This document shows, piece after piece, positions 7,812 to 16,016 of a stretch of 64,000 nt of DNA. The DNA is from Hyphomicrobium sp. (GTDB lineage Bacteria > Pseudomonadota > Alphaproteobacteria > Rhizobiales > Hyphomicrobiaceae). Below the pieces are notes generated by a model that was given only the letters and a program-made list of their open reading frames with translations, did not search any database and was not told the origin of the DNA. The position numbers were made by a program, and so were the translations under genes. The stretch spans positions 1 to 64,000 of the forward strand of contig PERL01000002.1 in NCBI GenBank assembly GCA_002928735.1. The letters run 5' to 3'. Every line of letters starts with the position of its first letter. The stretch's first letter is position 1.

Positions 7812-10256
7812 ATGACGAACTCAACGCAGCCGCGCCGCGGCCCAGATGCCGATCCCGGCGCGGACATCGGAGATGATCCGCCGTTCGACCTCCCCGATGC
7901 GCCGGACGCTAAGCGTCCGTCTATTTCCGCGCGCGCGCTGCAGAACGCCAGCGCGGCACGCCCGGGGGCCGACGTGCCGTATCTGGATAAACTCAATCCA
8001 GAGCAGCGCGCGGCGGTGGAAGCGCTGGACGGGCCGGTTTTGGTGCTCGCCGGGGCTGGAACCGGCAAGACGCGCGTGCTCACGACGCGCATATCGCACA
8101 TTCTCGCGACCCGGCGCGCGTTCCCCTCGCAGATCCTCGCGGTGACCTTCACCAACAAGGCCGCGCGGGAAATGAAGGAGCGGATCGGGCATCTCGTCGG
8201 CGGCACGGTTGAGGGGATGCCGTGGCTCGGCACGTTCCACTCGATCGGCGTCAAGATTTTGCGGCGGCATGCTGAACTCGTGGGGCTCAAGTCGCAGTTC
8301 ACGATTCTCGACACGGATGATCAGCTGCGGCTGATGAAGCAAGTCATCGAGGCGGAAGGGCTGGACAAGGATCGCTGGCCGGCACGGCAACTCGCCAATT
8401 TGATCGACAGCTGGAAAAACCGGGGGCTGACGCCGGACAAAGTTCCGCAGGGCGAGGGCTTTGCTTTTGCGGCCGGCAAGGGCGCCAAGTTGTATGCAGC
8501 CTACCAGCAGCGGCTGAAAGATCTCAACGCGTGCGACTTCGGCGATCTGTTGTTGGAAAACCTGCGGCTGTTCCGGGAGCATCCGGATGTGCTCGCCGAT
8601 TATCACAAGCGGTTCCGCTACATTCTCGTCGACGAGTATCAGGACACCAACGTCGCGCAGTACTTGTGGCTGCGGATGCTGGCGCAAGGGTGTCCGAACG
8701 TCTGTTGTGTCGGCGACGACGACCAATCGATTTACGGATGGCGCGGCGCGGAAGTCGACAACATCCTGCGCTTTGACAAGGATTTCCCCGGCGCCATCGT
8801 GATCCGTCTTGAGCGCAATTACCGCTCGACGGGCCACATCCTGGGTGCGGCCGCAGGGCTGATCGCGCAGAACAAGGGCCGGCTCGGCAAGACGCTCTTT
8901 ACCGACGACGCGGCGGGAGAGCGCGTCAGCGTCGCCAGCGTCTGGGACGACGAAGAAGAAGCGCGCTCGGTTACCGACGAGATCGAGCGGTTGCGCAAGG
9001 AAGGTCATGCTCTCAATCAGATTGCCATTCTGGTTCGCGCGTCGGCGCAGATGCGCGCGATGGAAGACCGTTTCATCACGGTTGGATTGCCGTATCGCGT
9101 GATCGGCGGCCCGCGCTTTTATGAGCGGCAGGAAATCAAGGATGCGATCGCGTATCTGGAGGTCACCGCGAACCCCTCGAACGACTTGAAGTTCGAGCGG
9201 ATCGTGAATGTGCCCAAACGCGGGTTGGGCGATACGTCGGTCAAGCGCGTGCATGAACTGGCGCGGGCGACTGGCGTTTCGATGTTTGACGCGGCGCGCG
9301 AGATCATCGCGACGGAGGAACTGCCGGGCAAGGCGCGCAAAGCGCTGACCGATCTCGTGCGCTCGTTTGAGCGCTGGCGCGGGCAGATCGATGGCATCCG
9401 GCATACGGAACTGGCCGAACTCATTCTGGATGAGAGCGGCTACACGGCGATGTGGCAGGCCGATAAGAGCCCGCAGGCGCAGAGCCGGCTGGAAAACTTG
9501 AAGGAACTTGTGCGCTTCATGCACGACTTCGAGTCGCTGTCGGGATTTCTGGAACATGTGTCGCTGGTCATGGATGCGGACAAGAGCAACGACGGCGATC
9601 GCATTTCGCTGATGACGCTGCACGCGGCCAAGGGGCTGGAGTTCGACACCGTCTTTCTCACCGGATGGGAGGAAGGGCTTTTCCCGCATCAGCGCGCGCT
9701 CGACGAGCAGGGCGCGGCGGGGCTCGAAGAAGAGCGGCGGCTCGCTTACGTCGGGATTACGCGGGCCCGCAAGCACGCGCACATTTCGTTTGCGCAAAAC
9801 CGGCGTCTGCGCGGCCTGTTTCAATCGGCGATGCCGTCGCGGTTTGTCGACGAGTTGCCCGAAGCACATGTGGATGTGCGCGAGGCTAAAAGCCCATTCG
9901 GCGGGGCGTATGCCAATCCGGGAAGCCTCTACGGCAACCCCTATGGCCGCTCACGGTTCGACGATGCGCAGCCGCAGTTCCGCTCGTCTTATTCGACGCC
10001 CGGATGGCAGCGGGCACAGGCTGCGCACTCCGAGACGCGGTCGCCATCGCCGGTTGCGCGGACGCCGCTTACCATTGAGGGGCAACTGGTGGCGTCCTCG
10101 ACGGCGGAAGGGGCCGGCTACAAGGTTGGCGACCGGGTGTTTCACAGCAAGTTTGGCGAGGGCCGGGTGGCCGAGGTGGATGGCAACAAGCTGACCATCG
10201 AATTCAAGACTGCGGGCCGCAAGCGCGTCGTGGACAGCTTTGTGAGGCCACTCTGA
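7812..10256 (+). CDS. uvrD: UvrD/PcrA-type superfamily 1 DNA helicase
   Basis: This 3'-5' helicase unwinds DNA in nucleotide-excision and mismatch repair and clears proteins from DNA. From the ATG at 7812 it is 814 residues. The Walker A motif GAGTGKT is near residues 81-87, motif II (VDEYQDTN) near 275, DDQSIYGWRGA follows, and the motif V/VI region (LMTLHAAKGLEFD, EERRLAYVGITRARK) is intact. Residues about 765-812 (YKVGDRVFHSKFGEGRV to the end) form the C-terminal Tudor-like domain that contacts RNA polymerase in PcrA/UvrD. A 60-residue acidic, Pro/Asp-rich leader precedes the helicase core. A start at 7572 is possible but unsupported. Confidence 0.96.
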   Translation: MTNSTQPRRGPDADPGADIGDDPPFDLPDAPDAKRPSISARALQNASAARPGADVPYLDKLNPEQRAAVEALDGPVLVLAGAGTGKTRVLTTRISHILATRRAFPSQILAVTFTNKAAREMKERIGHLVGGTVEGMPWLGTFHSIGVKILRRHAELVGLKSQFTILDTDDQLRLMKQVIEAEGLDKDRWPARQLANLIDSWKNRGLTPDKVPQGEGFAFAAGKGAKLYAAYQQRLKDLNACDFGDLLLENLRLFREHPDVLADYHKRFRYILVDEYQDTNVAQYLWLRMLAQGCPNVCCVGDDDQSIYGWRGAEVDNILRFDKDFPGAIVIRLERNYRSTGHILGAAAGLIAQNKGRLGKTLFTDDAAGERVSVASVWDDEEEARSVTDEIERLRKEGHALNQIAILVRASAQMRAMEDRFITVGLPYRVIGGPRFYERQEIKDAIAYLEVTANPSNDLKFERIVNVPKRGLGDTSVKRVHELARATGVSMFDAAREIIATEELPGKARKALTDLVRSFERWRGQIDGIRHTELAELILDESGYTAMWQADKSPQAQSRLENLKELVRFMHDFESLSGFLEHVSLVMDADKSNDGDRISLMTLHAAKGLEFDTVFLTGWEEGLFPHQRALDEQGAAGLEEERRLAYVGITRARKHAHISFAQNRRLRGLFQSAMPSRFVDELPEAHVDVREAKSPFGGAYANPGSLYGNPYGRSRFDDAQPQFRSSYSTPGWQRAQAAHSETRSPSPVARTPLTIEGQLVASSTAEGAGYKVGDRVFHSKFGEGRVAEVDGNKLTIEFKTAGRKRVVDSFVRPL

Positions 10257-10346
10257 GCAAGCATCTGAATTCGGCTGGCGATTTGGGCTAGCGATCACGG
10301 CTGGCGCGGCCGGAGCGGTGCCTTATGTCTTAATTTGGGACGGCCG

Positions 10347-10416
10347 TTAACTGTTTGCAGTTGAATTCAGTAAGCATTCTTAAAGGGTTGCGGAGTCATA
10401 CCTTGTTAATCTTAAC
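10347..10416. promoter_or_regulatory. Two inverted repeats upstream of the RTX gene, candidate operators
   Basis: The 181-base gap before the RTX gene is much more AT-rich than its surroundings and holds two perfect short palindromes. One is AACTG-TTTG-CAGTT at 10349-10362 and the other GTTAA-TC-TTAAC at 10405-10416. The second ends 21 bases before the ATG, where bound protein would block transcription or translation. TTAA half-sites recur here, but I found no TTAA-N7-TTAA spacing of the CtrA type. Confidence 0.4.
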
Positions 10417-10437
10417 GGATTTCAACCGGGTGTACCC

Positions 10438-13400
10438 ATGGCGTTCGACCTTAGCGGTCTGCTTGCAATTTTCGGGACCTCAGCCAGCCAGACGCTCAAC
10501 GGCACCTCCGCAAACGAGGTGATCACCGGAAACGGGGGAGCCGATACGCTCAATGGCTCGGGTGGGAATGACACCCTGTTCGGCGGGAGCGACCGCGATA
10601 TTTTGAACGGCGGCACGGGGACCGACACCCTGGTTGGCGGTGGGGGCGACGATACGTATGTCGTCGACAACGCTGGGGACATAGTGGTGGAGGCGGCGAA
10701 TGAGGGGACCGATACCGTCCGCTCTTCGGTGACCTACACGCTCATGGCCAATGTTGAAAATCTGGTGCTGACCGGATCGAGCTCCGTCAACGGAACCGGT
10801 AATGATCTTGGCAACGCGCTGACGGGCAACACCGGATCGAACATCCTCGATGGGCGCGGGGGTGCGGATTGGATGGCCGGCGGGCGGGGCAACGACACTT
10901 ATGTGGTCGACAATACCGGCGATGTGGTGGTCGAGAATTTCAACGAGGGGACCGACAAGGTCATCTCGTCGATCGATTACACCTTAGGGGCTAACGTCGA
11001 AAACTTGACCCTGACGGGAACGGCGGTCTCCGCCACGGGCAATTCACTTCGCAATGTCCTCGTTGGGAATGCGGCGGACAATGTTCTGTCAGGCGGGGGG
11101 GAGGCCGACACGCTCTCGGGCGGGGACGGCAACGATACGCTCGACGGCGGGAGCGGCAATGACAGCATGTCGGGTGGAGCGGGCGATGACGTCTACGTCG
11201 TCGATTCCACCGGTGACCGGATCACGGAACTTTCCGGGCAGGGCAACGATCATGTTCTGTCATCGGTGAGCCTCACACTGGGCAGCAACGTAGAGCGTTT
11301 GACGCTGATGGGTTCGTCCGCCATCAACGGAACGGGCAACACCCTCTCCAATACGATCACTGGAAATGCCGCCAACAACGTGCTCGACGGGAAGGGCGGC
11401 GCGGACAATCTGACGGGCGGTCTGGGCGATGACACATATGTCGTCGACAATGCCGGTGACGTTCTGGTTGAAGCGGCGGGCGGAGGGACGGACACGGTTG
11501 TGTCGTCGATCAGCTTTGTGCTGGCGGACCATTTTGAGAATCTGACCCTCACGGGCAGCGCTGCATTTGCCACCGGAAATGCTGCAGACAACGTCATTCG
11601 CGGTAATTCCTCCAGCAATACCCTCGACGGGCGAGAAGGCGCGGATACGCTCATCGGCGGTAAAGGCAACGACACATATTATGTCGATGCTTTTGACTCT
11701 GTCATCGAAGCTGCCGGGGAGGGAACCGACACCGTCATCACGAGCGGCAGTTACTTACTCGGAGACAATATCGAATACCTGACATTTTCAGGCGCTCTGT
11801 CCGTCAATGGAACAGGAAATGCGCTCGCCAATCGCATCACGGGAAATTCTGGCGACAACGTGCTCGCAGGAGGCGCGGGCCGCGACACGATTTACGGTGC
11901 AGACGGTAACGATACACTGGACGGTGGTTCGGAAGCCGACACTCTGTACGGAGGTGCGGGCAACGACATTTACATCATCGATGACGCCGGTGACCGCATC
12001 AGCGAAAGCGCAGGTGGGGGCATTGATGCGGTGTTTTCGCGCGTCAGCTTCACTCTTGGCACGCATGTCGAAAATCTGACGCTCGACGGCGTTTCGAATA
12101 TCAACGCGACAGGGAACGGTGCAGCAAACGTCCTGACGGGCAACTCTGGCAGTAACAAGCTCGATGGCAAGGGCGGGGCCGACACGATGATGGGCGGCGC
12201 AGGCGACGATGTTTACGTCGTCGACAATACAGGCGATGTCGTGATTGAGAACGGCGGTGATGGCATTGATCGCGTCGAGTCCGGCATCAGTTTCATCCTT
12301 GGCGATCATGTGGAAAACCTGACCTTGACCGGGACACGCTCCAGCAACGGAACGGGTAACGATCTCGCCAACACGATCACCGGAAATATCCGGAACAACA
12401 TTCTCGACGGCCGCGGCGGGGCCGACACCCTCATCGGCGGTGCGGGCGACGATACGTACATCGTCGACGATGCCGGAGATGTTTTGATTGAAACCGCAGA
12501 TGGCGGCGTCGATGCCGTCAGTGCGAGTGTGAGTTTTGTTTTGAGCGCACACGTCGAGCGACTCACGTTGATGGGCACAGAGGCGATCAACGGGACGGGC
12601 AACGACCTCAACAATATGATTTGGGGGAATAGCGGGAACAACATCCTCAGTGGCGGCGCGGGTGCCGATTGGATGGAGGGTGGTCTTGGCGATGACATCT
12701 ATTATGTCGACGATGCGGGTGATCGCGTCATCGAATATGATGGTCAGGGCTTCGATCACGTGTATTCGACTATTTCATTGGGCCCGATTGCCGGAGTCGA
12801 GCGCATTACCCTCATCGGTGACGGAGCGGCTGATTTATCCGGTGACCAGACGAATAATTTTATGACGGGGAATAATGGTGCGAACGTTATCTCCGGTGGA
12901 GATGGTACGGATACGGTGAGCGGCGGGGCCGGCAACGATACGCTCAATGGCGATGGAGGCGACGATTTCCTCTTCGGCAACGAAGGACACGACATTCTCA
13001 ACGGCGGGCTTGGCGGCGATACGCTGAATGGCGGGGCCGGCGATGACATCATGGATGGCGGGGATGGAACCGACGGCTTGTTTGGAGGCGGCGGACAGGA
13101 TCGGCTCTCCGGCGGGGCCGGCGACGACCGCATCTACGGCGATGGCGGCCACGACATCATCCGGGGCGGGGCCGGCAACGATCTTCTTTTCGGCGGCCAA
13201 TTGGGGGCGACGGTGTCGACGGGGAACGACACGTTCGCGTGGATGCGTGCCGATATTGTTGATGCAAACGGGGCCGCGGCTGGGTTCGATACCATCGCCG
13301 ATTTCGGCATCGGCGACCGGCTCGACTTCTCCGGGTTGTTCAACGGTGCCCCACCGGCACAGCTCGCCGATCTGATGCGGATCACGGAGGTCGACGCGGG

Positions 13401-13518
13401 CACGGTCGTGTCGGTTGACGTCGATGCCAATGGGCAGTTCTTCGATGTCGCGCTTCTGAGCGGCGTCCACCAGATCGATCTCGACGATCTTATCGGACAG
13501 AACGCCATCATCATTTAA
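10438..13518 (+). CDS. RTX repeat protein, probable type I-secreted calcium-binding surface protein
   Basis: This 1026-residue protein consists almost entirely of hemolysin-type repeats. About nine units of 80-98 residues each combine GGxGxDxux calcium-binding nonapeptides (GGADTLNGSGGNDTL type) with NDTYVVDNAGDVVVE and NVENLTLTGSSSVNGTGN blocks. A dense run of nonapeptides at about 820-930 is followed by a C-terminal FDTIADFGIGDRLDFSGLF region like that after repeats in type I-secreted proteins. There is no N-terminal signal peptide and no catalytic domain. Family knowledge suggests a secreted or surface layer-like protein folding on external calcium. The ABC/HlyD/TolC secretion genes are not in the window. 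The ribosome-binding site is weak. Confidence 0.9.
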   Translation: MAFDLSGLLAIFGTSASQTLNGTSANEVITGNGGADTLNGSGGNDTLFGGSDRDILNGGTGTDTLVGGGGDDTYVVDNAGDIVVEAANEGTDTVRSSVTYTLMANVENLVLTGSSSVNGTGNDLGNALTGNTGSNILDGRGGADWMAGGRGNDTYVVDNTGDVVVENFNEGTDKVISSIDYTLGANVENLTLTGTAVSATGNSLRNVLVGNAADNVLSGGGEADTLSGGDGNDTLDGGSGNDSMSGGAGDDVYVVDSTGDRITELSGQGNDHVLSSVSLTLGSNVERLTLMGSSAINGTGNTLSNTITGNAANNVLDGKGGADNLTGGLGDDTYVVDNAGDVLVEAAGGGTDTVVSSISFVLADHFENLTLTGSAAFATGNAADNVIRGNSSSNTLDGREGADTLIGGKGNDTYYVDAFDSVIEAAGEGTDTVITSGSYLLGDNIEYLTFSGALSVNGTGNALANRITGNSGDNVLAGGAGRDTIYGADGNDTLDGGSEADTLYGGAGNDIYIIDDAGDRISESAGGGIDAVFSRVSFTLGTHVENLTLDGVSNINATGNGAANVLTGNSGSNKLDGKGGADTMMGGAGDDVYVVDNTGDVVIENGGDGIDRVESGISFILGDHVENLTLTGTRSSNGTGNDLANTITGNIRNNILDGRGGADTLIGGAGDDTYIVDDAGDVLIETADGGVDAVSASVSFVLSAHVERLTLMGTEAINGTGNDLNNMIWGNSGNNILSGGAGADWMEGGLGDDIYYVDDAGDRVIEYDGQGFDHVYSTISLGPIAGVERITLIGDGAADLSGDQTNNFMTGNNGANVISGGDGTDTVSGGAGNDTLNGDGGDDFLFGNEGHDILNGGLGGDTLNGGAGDDIMDGGDGTDGLFGGGGQDRLSGGAGDDRIYGDGGHDIIRGGAGNDLLFGGQLGATVSTGNDTFAWMRADIVDANGAAAGFDTIADFGIGDRLDFSGLFNGAPPAQLADLMRITEVDAGTVVSVDVDANGQFFDVALLSGVHQIDLDDLIGQNAIII

Positions 13519-13640
13519 GCGGCGGTTTTCTTCGTTTCGAGCAGAATTAAACGAAGTGCGCGCGACATAATTCGACCATGCGGCGGCTGCATTCCCACTT
13601 GTTCGGGGCAGGTTTGCGAATTCGACAGTGGGAGCGTTAC

Positions 13641-14258
13641 ATGGTGTTTCACCGCAAGACCGAGCCGGCAGCGCCGCCGGCGAAGGCCACCGTGGTGCCG
13701 GCCGGGCAAAAGCCCGTTGCTCAGCATCTGGCCCAACAGAATATGGCCGCACAGATGAGCGGTGGTTATGGCACAGGGCCTGGACATAACTCGGGGCAGT
13801 TCGAGGAGTCGCTGATCGGCAGCGATCTCAGCATTGAAGGGCAATCGATCACCATTCGCTGCAAAGGCACGCTACGGCTCAATGGAAACATTCAAGGCGA
13901 CGTGCACTCGCGGCAGCTCGACGTGGGGCGGGACGCCATTGTCACGGGATCGATCACCGCGGAAGCCGTGGATGTGCACGGCCGGGTGAATGGGGCGATC
14001 TTGTCCAACAAGGTCGTGCTGCATGCGACGGCCGAGGTGGAGGGCGATATTTCCGCGGAGTATCTGTCGATTGAGCAGGGTGCCAGCTTCGACGGCCGGT
14101 CGCGGCGGGTTCGTGACCCGAATGAAATTGCACCGCAGACCGAGCCTGCTGCTGTGGTCTCGATCGCCAAGCCGGCTGCTGCTCCGGCCGCTGCCGCATA
14201 TGGCGAACATTTCAACGGAGCCGCTCCCGCGCAGACCGGGCCTGTCACCTATTCCTGA
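13641..14258 (+). CDS. Bactofilin (polymer-forming cytoskeletal protein)
   Basis: Bactofilins polymerise without nucleotide into filaments that position cell-wall and stalk enzymes. From the ATG at 13641 the protein is 205 residues. A Pro/Ala-rich tail of ~50 residues precedes the beta-helical bactofilin core at about 55-150 (SLIGSDLSIEGQSI, GTLRLNGNIQGDVHSRQLDVG, GSITAEAVDVHGRVNGAI, AEVEGDISAEYLSIEQGASFDG). An Ala/Pro-rich tail follows. GGGAG ending five bases before 13641 supports this start over the in-frame ATG at 13578. A CATAAT at 13566-13571 could be a -10 element but has no clear -35. A terminator follows at 14295. Confidence 0.93.
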   Translation: MVFHRKTEPAAPPAKATVVPAGQKPVAQHLAQQNMAAQMSGGYGTGPGHNSGQFEESLIGSDLSIEGQSITIRCKGTLRLNGNIQGDVHSRQLDVGRDAIVTGSITAEAVDVHGRVNGAILSNKVVLHATAEVEGDISAEYLSIEQGASFDGRSRRVRDPNEIAPQTEPAAVVSIAKPAAAPAAAAYGEHFNGAAPAQTGPVTYS

Positions 14259-14294
14259 GCGGCGCCGATCACGATCCTAGACTTTGATATGTTC

Positions 14295-14330
14295 AAGGCC
14301 CGGCTCGCACCCCATGCGCGCCGGGCCTTT
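14295..14330 (+). terminator. Rho-independent terminator after the bactofilin gene
   Basis: AAGGCCCGG at 14295-14303 pairs perfectly with CCGGGCCTT at 14321-14329, followed by TTTTG. The loop is 17 bases. It lies 37 bases after the bactofilin stop. The A residues on the other side make it weakly bidirectional, so it could also serve the convergent gene ending at 14361. Confidence 0.75.
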
Positions 14331-14360
14331 TGTTGTGATCGGGGTGTTGACCGATGCGGA

Positions 14361-15713
14361 TCAGGCCGGGCGGCTTGTGCTGCTCGCGGCACTCTCGGTG
14401 ATCGACTGTACGCGGTCGATATCGCAGGCAATCTGCCGGAATTGGGCCGCCAATTTCATGACGGGGGTCGATCCGCGCCGCGCGGCGCTTTCGGCGTCTT
14501 CCATGCGCTGGCGAATGGCCGCCAACTCGGTTTGCATCACTTCGCGCACGACCGTTGCACTGGAGAGAGTCGAGACAGCAGCTTCGGTGCGGGCGAACAT
14601 AGCGCGCAATTGCAGGAGCGCGCTGGCCAGTGCCGGATCGCCGGGCTGGTCGCTGGTGGCCGAGACGCCACGGCTTGTGTCGGCGAGGCGGGCGCGCAAT
14701 GACTCGATCAGGTCGGCTGCTTGATCCTGCGCCTTGCGGGCCCCCCGGCGGGCGGACGCTGCCGCATCGGAGACGTCGGCGGCGGCAAAGTGCAATTGCG
14801 GTGTACGGTATACAAAGAATCCCGCCACGAGTGCGATGAGAGTGCCGAGGACGGCGACCAAGGGCAGACCACCGGCGGAGAGGTCTGGCGCAGACGCGTC
14901 TGCTACGGCCTGGCCGGAGACAGACGATGTCGCGACGATCAATTCCGGCGTCTTGTCTTCGACCGTGTTGAAGGAGAGGGATGTCGTCCAGCCCTCGCTG
15001 CTATCACTTTCCTGAGAGACCGTCTGCGCGCTCGCGCCGGCGGATTGGACAATATCGAAAGCGTCCTCGCCGGTCCGGTCATGTGTCATCCGGTAGGGAC
15101 CGCTGCCAGGCAGTTGGGCGAGGGGCTGGACCGCGCCGGCTGCGGCATAGGTCGTTGCCAGGCCCTGCCCGTCCAAGACCCTCGCGCCAGCTTCTCCAAG
15201 TGGCGCGAAGCCTTGCGGCAGTACGAGGCGCTCCGTTGGTTTGCGGACCCGCCAGGGGAGGCACTCCCCAGATCCGGCCGCACCGCCTTTGCGATCTTTA
15301 CAGCTGGGAGCGTGACCGGCCCCGCGATCCGCGTCACGGGCGAGCACCAGATGGTCATTCGAAATCGATGCTTCGCCGGCTGCAGTTTGACCGATGGCTG
15401 CGACCACACGATGCCACGGCACGTGATCAATGCCGCACGCCATGTTGAATTTGTGAACGGTGAGGGACCGGCAGTTATTGGAAAAAGGTGGATCGCAGGT
15501 TGTAAATAGCCGCTGCTCTCGCGGTCCCGTAATGTCGTAGGCCGTTTCCGCAGCGGGCTGGACGACAACCTGGCCATTGACCAGGGTGCAGCTGTAATTC
15601 ATGGCCAGGCGCGCAGGGCCGACGCTGGGCGACGAGGCGTCCATGCTTCCAGCCGGCGTGGGTAAGAGACCCGCCCAAGTCATGGCCAGAAGACATATGC
15701 CCCGCAGGTTCAA
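14361..15713 (-). CDS. Unrecognised exported/membrane protein with cytoplasmic coiled coil
   Basis: I do not recognise a family. The 450 residues read as a signal peptide (about 1-23, cut near TPAGSM) and a ~260-residue soluble domain with six cysteines (42, 73, 81, 93, 138, 151). One membrane segment follows at 283-302 (LVAVLGTLIALVAGFFV), then an Ala-rich region with heptad character to the end, probably a coiled coil. Topology would place the cysteines in the periplasm, where they could form disulphides, and the coiled coil in the cytoplasm. The start is a TTG at 15713, supported by a strong GGGAGG site seven bases upstream; the next in-frame ATG (residue 11) would break the signal peptide. 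It is convergent with the bactofilin gene. Confidence 0.75.
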   Translation of the reverse strand: MNLRGICLLAMTWAGLLPTPAGSMDASSPSVGPARLAMNYSCTLVNGQVVVQPAAETAYDITGPREQRLFTTCDPPFSNNCRSLTVHKFNMACGIDHVPWHRVVAAIGQTAAGEASISNDHLVLARDADRGAGHAPSCKDRKGGAAGSGECLPWRVRKPTERLVLPQGFAPLGEAGARVLDGQGLATTYAAAGAVQPLAQLPGSGPYRMTHDRTGEDAFDIVQSAGASAQTVSQESDSSEGWTTSLSFNTVEDKTPELIVATSSVSGQAVADASAPDLSAGGLPLVAVLGTLIALVAGFFVYRTPQLHFAAADVSDAAASARRGARKAQDQAADLIESLRARLADTSRGVSATSDQPGDPALASALLQLRAMFARTEAAVSTLSSATVVREVMQTELAAIRQRMEDAESAARRGSTPVMKLAAQFRQIACDIDRVQSITESAASSTSRPA

Positions 15714-16016
15714 ACCCAGCCCTCCCGAATACTGACTATACTCTAGTATTTTGTTTTGCGGGCGACAACGGCACCACTAAGGCAAAGAGCTGACTTTCGT
15801 TATGCTCACTTGTGTTTCTATAAGTGGCGCTAACTGGGTATTTTTTCTTGGCGTCACGGCAGCGCCACCTTGAGGATTGATACGTCTGTGCCCAGTAGAG
15901 CCTACTAGCGGATGGATCGTCTCGACAAGGAGTATCCCTGCCGCCAGAATGCGGCCGCCGCCGGATAGGGCGGGGGCGCGCGGCCCAGATCGCGGCGAAT
16001 TGGAAGGAACGCGACC
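15714..16016. other. Divergent intergenic region between the unknown exported protein and the DUF3754 gene
   Basis: These 303 bases lie between divergently transcribed genes. The first ~150 are noticeably AT-richer than the flanks and hold a candidate minus-strand promoter at 15740-15768. An inverted repeat ATACT/AGTAT lies at 15729-15749. The last part carries GGAAGGAA at 16001-16008, a strong ribosome-binding site for the gene at 16017. No RNA gene was seen. Confidence 0.55.
15740..15768 (-). promoter_or_regulatory. Candidate sigma-70-type promoter for the gene at 14361-15713
   Basis: On the minus strand TTGTCG (15763-15768) and TAGAGT (15740-15745) are separated by 17 bases, each matching four of six consensus positions. 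A TATAGT at 15735-15740 is an alternative -10 with poorer spacing. This would give a short leader before the TTG start at 15713. Confidence 0.35.

Noticed and set aside
7821-9869. Long minus-strand open frame opposite uvrD
   Set aside because: It is the antisense shadow of a high-GC helicase gene; its translation is Arg/His-rich with no domain.
10438-13518. CRISPR-like array
   Set aside because: The repeats are in-frame protein repeats of 240-290 bases with no constant repeat/spacer structure.
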